A stretch of DNA of 19,830 nucleotides from Chrysochromulina parva (Eukaryota > Haptophyta > Prymnesiales > Chrysochromulinaceae), in contig PJAB01000848.1 in the NCBI GenBank assembly GCA_002887195.1, positions 1-19,830 of the forward strand, read 5' to 3'. The position numbers and the translations under genes are program-made. The notes under the pieces were generated by a model, which was not told the origin of the DNA, did no database searches, and saw only the letters and a list, made by a program, of their open reading frames with translations. Every line of letters begins with the position of its first letter. Position 1 is the stretch's first letter. Below, in pieces: positions 14,840-19,830 of the stretch.

Positions 14840-16678
14840 ATGAAACAACTCGTGGTACCCGCATCGGACCACACGTCCCATATGGCCTTTGCAGAGCCGG
14901 ACCGTGCGAAACTCGTATGGGGCGAGCTGAACGTGGACATGATCAACACTGCCCTGCCCTTCAAGGTGTCGGTCAGCGCGGTGGGCGAGGACAAACAGCC
15001 GATCAACAACTACGAGGGCCATCTGACCATCTCCGCGGTGCAGTCCAAGGTGTGCCTCGCCGAGGGCTTCGAGAGCGGCCGGCTCGGCCTCTGGTGCGTG
15101 TCATCGGTGGCCCGAACACGGGCGTTATCGCGCGCATATCCCGGCTGACTCTGAGCTGCTGGTGGTTCACCGCCCCGTCTCGGGTGCCCCTCCTCCCCAT
15201 TCCCTCGCAGGGTGCCCAACGACCTGCCTGGCCACTACCAGCACGGCTTCGACCACCAGATCTGCGCACCGGAATCAAGGGCCTCGCTCTACCTGTGCGG
15301 CGGCAACGAGTCCAATTTCGGCATGACGCTCAAGCTGCCTTCGCCCGACGCCGGCTCGGCTGAGGAAAGCGGAGCGGCGCCGCTGCCAGAGGACGCTGTG
15401 TCGGAGGATCCGACGGCCTTTGACGGCGCCTTTCGGCCTGACGCGGTGACCTTCTACGTGCGGACTGACAACAAACACGCCGACGCCGGCCATTTCATCC
15501 TTGGCGAGTCGAACGAGGTCAATAAGCGCGTGGCGCAGTTCCAATTTACTCGGGACGGGCGCATGGGGCTGCTCGGCACTGGAGGGACGACGCATGGCGC
15601 GACGGGGTACGAGCCTAACCGATGGTACCTGATCGAGCTGCGCTTCGACTGGGACATCAAGCAGGTCGCCTTTTACGTCGACCATCAGCTGCAGCAGCGC
15701 TCCATCCCGTTTCGGCGCGAGACCTCCTGCTTCATCGGTGCTTGCGCGCTCGGCAACCGCGACCGGTGCACCACTTGGTTCGACTCGATTAAGTTCGTGC
15801 GCGAGACGAAGCTGTGCAAGACGGAGCTGTGCGCACTCGCGGGCAGGGCCGACGCGTGGATCGGCCCTCTTGGTCACGAGAGCGCCACCGCCGGCTGCCT
15901 GCTGCGCGTCGAGGACTCTGCGGGAAACGTAGGCGAGGAGTTCGGTCCCATCTTCCCTCTCTCGAGTACGGAGGGCGCGCAGCGTGTGGCGATCAATGCG
16001 GCGGCGCTGTCCGAGTTCGTCGCGCTCCTCGACGACGCCGACTCCGCCGATGTCGTCTTTGTCGCGGAGGGCCGCCCGCTGCACGCGCATCGCTGCATCC
16101 TGACCGCGCGCTGTGAGGCGTTTCGGCTCATGTTCAACTCACCGATGCGTGAGGGCACGGGCGGGCGCGAGGGTGATGCAGCGGGCAGCATGGGCGCGCG
16201 GGCGGGTTGTACCGAGGTGGCCATCGAGGAGGCGAGCCACGCTGCATTCCGATGCATGCTATTATACGTGTACGGAGGCGCCGTGCACGTGCCCGAGGAG
16301 CTCGCGGTAGAGCTGCTCGGCCTGGCTGACCGCTTCCTTCTCGGCGGGCTCAAGCAGTTGTGTGGCTTCACACTCGCGCGGATGGTGGCGGTGGATACGG
16401 TAGCACTCATCATCCAGGCGGCCGAGCGCTGGGACGCGCCCAAGTCGGCGCTCAAGGCGCTCTGCCTCGACTTCATCCTCTCGCATTACGAGGCATGTGT
16501 CTCGCATCCGGTCTTCGAGGAGCTGCAGAGCTCGCCGCAGCTCCTGCTCGAGATCACGCGAGCTGCGACCAAGATCGTCGTGCCCGATCGTACCCACGCA
16601 CTGACTGCAGCTTCAGGCAGGCTCGTCGAGCTCGGGGCCGGGGGCAGCAGTGGGCGCAAGCGCCGCCGCGACAGCTGA
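14840..16678 (+). CDS. BTB/POZ-domain protein with N-terminal lectin/LamG-like beta region; exons 14840-15093 and 15211-16678
   Basis: Joining the exons across a phase-2 intron gives 573 residues; the split codon restores W in GRLGL-W-VPNDLPGHY. The N-terminal half (about 1-300) is beta-rich: WGELNVDMI, FYVRTDNKHADAGHFILGES, FTRDGRMGLLGTGGT, WYLIELRFDWDIKQVAFYVDHQL and CTTWFDSIKF. This is the pattern of a concanavalin/LamG-type jelly roll. The C-terminal half is a BTB/POZ domain: FVALLDDADSADVVFVAEGRPLHAHRCILTARCEAFRLMF, then FRCMLLYVYGGAV and LLGLADRFLLGGLKQLC. A BACK-like helical part follows (VALIIQAAERWDAPKSALKALCLDFI). The end GRKRRRDS is a possible nuclear localisation signal. BTB proteins commonly dimerise and serve as Cullin-3 adaptors, so recognition of a glycan or peptide by the beta domain for ubiquitination is plausible; this is inference. 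No signal peptide at the N-terminus. Confidence 0.85.
15094..15210 (+). other. Spliceosomal intron (117 bp, phase 2) in the BTB gene
   Basis: Donor GTGCGT at 15094; acceptor CTCGCAG ending at 15210 after a C/T-rich tract. A CTGAC branch-point-like motif lies near 15144. Removal joins two frames with continuous domain sequence. The donor shares GTGCG with the protease intron. Confidence 0.85.
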
Positions 16679-18180
16679 GCCTCAGTTGTAGAGGGGAGGC
16701 AACCGCGAACAGGCCGTGGAACGGATGGCGCAGCCGCAGGCGAAGGGATGAGGCAAACTGACGAGGAGAAGAGGACGACCACGACGGCGCTCTCGTGCGC
16801 GCCACCGACACGATGGCATCGTGTGACGCGCACACCCCTGCTGTGGCAGATGGCAGGCTTGCGGACCACTTCTCTCTTTATTATGACAAGACCCCCGCGT
16901 CGGGTCCCGGGGTGATCACTCAAATATCAACGGTTTGGACTGTACTCGGGACCTAGTTGTATCCCTAGTTGTAAGTTCGCGTCGGCGTCGCGTTACGTAC
17001 CGTAATATTTTAGTGGCCGGAACTTCGCCAAGACTTGCGGAACGTCGTGCGTAGGAACCGACGACACGAACCCGGCGCGAACACAGACCGGAGAAGAAGG
17101 GACCGTGCAACCGCCCAACCCGAATCGCGAATGGACGCAATTGGAGGGCACGCGCGGCTACGAGTCAGATCGGCGGCGAGAGGGGGAGTGCACGACTTGA
17201 CTAACCCCGCAGCTCTTGAGCCGCGGCAAACGGTGCTGACTGATGGCTTTCATCCATTGCTTTCAACAGACAACACTCGCTTTGCTGAACACCGTAAACG
17301 TACACGCTTAGGATCGCCTGGGGCGCCCCCCTCGCCACGTGTACGCTGCCTGTTGGCATGTTTTACTCACTTAATTTATATACTTACTTACACGACCCGG
17401 CGCGGCGTTCGGCCCGCCAGGCGCCGCCCGGGCGGGGGAGCGGGGCGACGCGGTTCGCGGTTCCGTTCGGCCGGGCGTTGCGCGGGGGCCTTGTGCGCTC
17501 GGGGGGTCCATCAAGCATCAAGCATCATTGGGTCCATGCTCCATCATGGGCGCCGCGGTCTGCGGGCCCGAGTATATTAGACGGAGATACGCGGACGTGC
17601 AGGAGCAAAGTGAGAAAAAGACTCATATTAGCCACTCATTAATGGAGCAGCTGTGAGTGATGATGGCAGAGGAGAGTCCAAAGAGTTCAACCACACACGC
17701 TGCGCGGGGCCGAGGTCGAGTTCAGAGTTGAGGAAACAATTGAGGAGCTCGCTTCGAGCGCTGACGTGGAGCTGTGTGAGAATTAGCAGAATTCGTGTAC
17801 GCGCAACGCAATGACAGTCTTGAGTCTTCAGTGAAGGCTGTACCGGTACCAGCTGCGAGCATCATTGTTTCTTTCAATGTCTTGTTTGTTCTTCGATTAT
17901 CCCCTCCAGATATCGTGCCGGTAACCGCAGCCGGTGGCGACGGGCGGCGTGCCGCGGTGCCCCTCGACCCGTCGCGACCGGACCGCGCCATTGGACCGCG
18001 CATCGGCGCGACCGCCATGGCGACCGCGGTCGAGACAACCATCCTGGTGCCGCCTCACCACGCTCGGCGTACTGCGAGTAGCAGAACGGCCGTTTGTCCG
18101 GTCGCTGATTGTGGATTATTTTTTCCCCCAGACCACAGGGCAAGCGACACCTGAGTCAAGACTCACGTCGTATGTCACGG
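16679..18180. other. 1.5-kb region with no supportable gene
   Basis: This stretch lies between the 3' ends of the convergent BTB and DHH phosphoesterase genes. Frames such as those at 17035-17580 (plus) and 17722-18042 (minus) are Arg/Ala/Pro-rich with no domain or family pattern, as expected of chance frames in GC-rich DNA. I looked for tRNA T-arms, snRNA landmarks and rRNA segments and saw none. Minor repeats occur: CCTAGTTGTA twice (about 16952 and 16964), GGGTCCAT twice (about 17505-17535), and TGAGTC-AA-GACTCA at 18152-18165. It could hold long 3' UTRs or a noncoding RNA that sequence inspection cannot reveal. Confidence 0.5.
18152..18165. repeat. Short inverted repeat just past the DHH gene stop
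   Basis: TGAGTC (18152-18157) and GACTCA (18160-18165) are exact reverse complements around AA. It sits 15 bases beyond the stop of the minus-strand phosphoesterase gene, so it would lie in its 3' UTR. TGAGTCA-like motifs are also bZIP sites; no function is shown. Confidence 0.4.
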
Positions 18181-19608
18181 TCACAACGACAATCCCAGCT
18201 GCAGCACCGCCGGTAGCAGCGTCTTCCGCGTCGCGGCCGCGCGAAGGGAAGAGACCCGCAGCCGCGGCGCGCCCTCGACCGCCTCCCACCGGATCCCGAA
18301 GCCCTCTTGTTCGATGCGCTGTGCTTTGAAGAGCGGATTCGACGAGAGCGCAGACGGAAGCGAGGGTGTGCCAGCGATCGCATCGAGGAGTCCGCAGACC
18401 AGCGCTGTGATGGGCGCATCGACGGCCTCGCCGCCGACATACGCGACGAGGCCCTTGCGCCCTCCCTGCGCCTCATCCTCCTTTGTCAGAGCGAAAAGGA
18501 CGCCGACCGCCCCACCGTTCCTCTCGCACGCATTTCGCATCGCCGCTTCGAGTCCAGCAGCGCCGTCGCTCCGCTGGAGGAGCTCGGGGACAGTCTCGCA
18601 GATCGCCGCGATGCGCACGCGCATGGCGCCGTCCCCTTCGCCGCGCACGCCCTCCTTGCAGTCCCACCGCAGCAGCTCGAGCGTCGTCAGCTCTCTCACG
18701 TCGTACCGCGCCGCAAGCAGCGTCTCGCATAGCGCGCCGATCGACGCTGCGCCGCCGACGCGCGCCGCCACAGGCAGCTCGAGGGCGCGAAGGGCTGAGA
18801 TGGCTTCGAGCACGAGTTCGTGCGCCTCCGAGCCGCCCGCCCGCCCCACCGGCGGCAGCACGCACGGCACGCTCGCGCCCAGTGCGCCGAAGAGCTTCTG
18901 GCAGGCACGCACGTCGGCTGCGACGAATTTCTGGCCGAGCAGCTTAGGATCAAGGCCGCGCGTGTCGACAGCGATGACGGCGAGCATCAGCACCAGCAGC
19001 TCAATGCTGTGCTGCCTCAGGCCTTCCGCCGGCTCGCTACAGGCGTCGTCCATCAGCTCCGTCAGCATCGAGCATGTCGATCCGGCGCTCGGATCTATGT
19101 GCCGAAGCACTGCCGATCCGACCACGACGGCTCCTAGTCCGTCGTCAAGCGGCGGCGCGAGCGCGCGCCCCGCGTCGTTATGGTGATCGACGATGGCTAC
19201 GACACGTTCGCCGAAAACGGATGCCACCTCGGCCGCCTGCACGTTGTGGTCGACCAGAGCCACACCTAGCCCTGCTCCAGCTTGCCAGGCCTTTGCGGTC
19301 GCAGCGTCGGCCTCGTCGAGGTGGAGCAGGTCGGCAGGAGCATCGGCATCATCAAAAGTCAGGCCAGCATGGCGGAAAAGAAGGCATGCGTCTTGACGCA
19401 GCCGGAAGTCGCAGCGTGCAAACGGTGCCACGGGCACCCACAGTGCACCTCCGCCGAAGGGCTGCCAAGCCGCCATCGCCAATGCCGAGACGAGGGAGTC
19501 GAGATCGCCGGCTTCGTTGCCGATGACCACGATTGCTCCCAAGCTGTTTGCCGGACCGGCACGATATGCAGTCAATGCTTGCGTGTGCGCGAGCCATGGC
19601 GAGAGCAT
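18181..19608 (-). CDS. Prune/PPX1-type DHH phosphoesterase (exopolyphosphatase family)
   Basis: The ATG at 19608 gives 475 residues; the frame stays open further upstream but without an ATG. The four metal-binding motifs of the DHH superfamily are visible in order. Motif I is GNEAGDLDS (30-38; N31, D35, D37) and motif II is VDHN (119-122). Motif III is IVDHHND (139-145), the DHH signature, and motif IV is VIAVDTRGLD (211-220; D215). GSAVLRHID...GSTCSML (164-182) is the conserved segment following DHH. The C-terminal part has the DHHA2 domain: LELLRWDCKE, a strand MRVRIAAI, and VGVLFALTKEDEAQGGRKGLVAYVG. Yeast PPX1 cleaves terminal phosphate from inorganic polyphosphate, and animal Prune acts on short-chain polyphosphate and cyclic nucleotides. 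The expected reaction is Mn/Mg-dependent phosphoanhydride hydrolysis. All ligands appear intact. Length matches Prune/PPX1 and there is no clear targeting leader. Intronless. Confidence 0.9.
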   Translation of the reverse strand: MLSPWLAHTQALTAYRAGPANSLGAIVVIGNEAGDLDSLVSALAMAAWQPFGGGALWVPVAPFARCDFRLRQDACLLFRHAGLTFDDADAPADLLHLDEADAATAKAWQAGAGLGVALVDHNVQAAEVASVFGERVVAIVDHHNDAGRALAPPLDDGLGAVVVGSAVLRHIDPSAGSTCSMLTELMDDACSEPAEGLRQHSIELLVLMLAVIAVDTRGLDPKLLGQKFVAADVRACQKLFGALGASVPCVLPPVGRAGGSEAHELVLEAISALRALELPVAARVGGAASIGALCETLLAARYDVRELTTLELLRWDCKEGVRGEGDGAMRVRIAAICETVPELLQRSDGAAGLEAAMRNACERNGGAVGVLFALTKEDEAQGGRKGLVAYVGGEAVDAPITALVCGLLDAIAGTPSLPSALSSNPLFKAQRIEQEGFGIRWEAVEGAPRLRVSSLRAAATRKTLLPAVLQLGLSL

Positions 19609-19830
19609 GGCGTGCGGCGCGGCCCGCACGCCGATACTGCCAGGAGCACATGCGGCAATTCGGTAGGATTCTTATGTGTGAACTCCTTTTCTGAACAGTA
19701 CTTCACATCACGACTAAAAAAATCACACGACCCTAATGAGCACGACGATGCCTAGTGTCGACACATGCATACAGGCATTTACACAATGGTGGGTGCCGCA
19801 CAGGGGCTTCAGATAGAAGGCGAGTGAAAA

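Noticed and set aside
17401..17500. Possible rRNA or structured RNA in a very GC-rich stretch
   Set aside because: I could not match conserved rRNA, SRP RNA or tRNA landmarks; it is GC-rich intergenic sequence only.

Overview
This window looks like nuclear DNA of a GC-rich, gene-dense eukaryotic microalga. The best fit is a lineage with a red-derived complex plastid (haptophyte, pelagophyte or similar). Four things support this. There are spliceosomal introns with GT..AG ends. One gene carries an in-frame TGA at a redox cysteine position with a eukaryotic-type SECIS candidate in its 3' UTR. A bacterial-type RlmN-like enzyme has an N-terminal hydrophobic leader followed by a Phe-containing cleavage region, as in bipartite plastid targeting. 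Families such as Prune/PPX1, phospholipid scramblase, BTB and A1 aspartic protease are present. No species can be named from the sequence alone.

Layout from left to right: (1) a plus-strand putative P-loop protein with a hydrophobic leader (271-1494); (2) a plus-strand selenoprotein U / PRXL2-like gene (1840-2544) with Sec at codon 57 and a SECIS candidate at about 2603-2673; (3) a minus-strand 2-oxoglutarate/Fe(II) oxygenase-like gene with an inserted SAP-like helix pair (4227-3139); (4) divergent from it, a two-exon, membrane-anchored aspartic protease with a polyproline stalk (4466-6906); (5) a plus-strand, probably plastid-targeted RlmN/Cfr-family radical SAM protein (7793-9094); (6) a minus-strand protein of unknown function built from two copies of one module (10412-9594); (7) a minus-strand Cys-rich phospholipid scramblase (12135-11020); (8) a minus-strand fusion of a degenerate TrmA-like domain with a polynucleotide-kinase-like P-loop domain, full of in-frame minisatellites (14691-12352); (9) divergent from it across only 148 bp, a two-exon BTB-domain protein with an N-terminal lectin/LamG-like region (14840-16678); (10) after about 1.5 kb with no supportable gene, a minus-strand Prune/PPX1-type DHH phosphoesterase (19608-18181).

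The genes do not form an operon or a shared pathway; they read as ordinary independent eukaryotic transcription units. Two loose themes recur: redox/selenium chemistry (selenoprotein U, radical SAM, Fe(II) oxygenase) and RNA modification or repair (RlmN-like, TrmA-kinase fusion). The strongest observations are the undisclosed selenoprotein, which conventional ORF calling would truncate at the TGA, and the TrmA-like/kinase fusion that has lost several methyltransferase motifs. I found no tRNA, rRNA, CRISPR array or complete mobile element.
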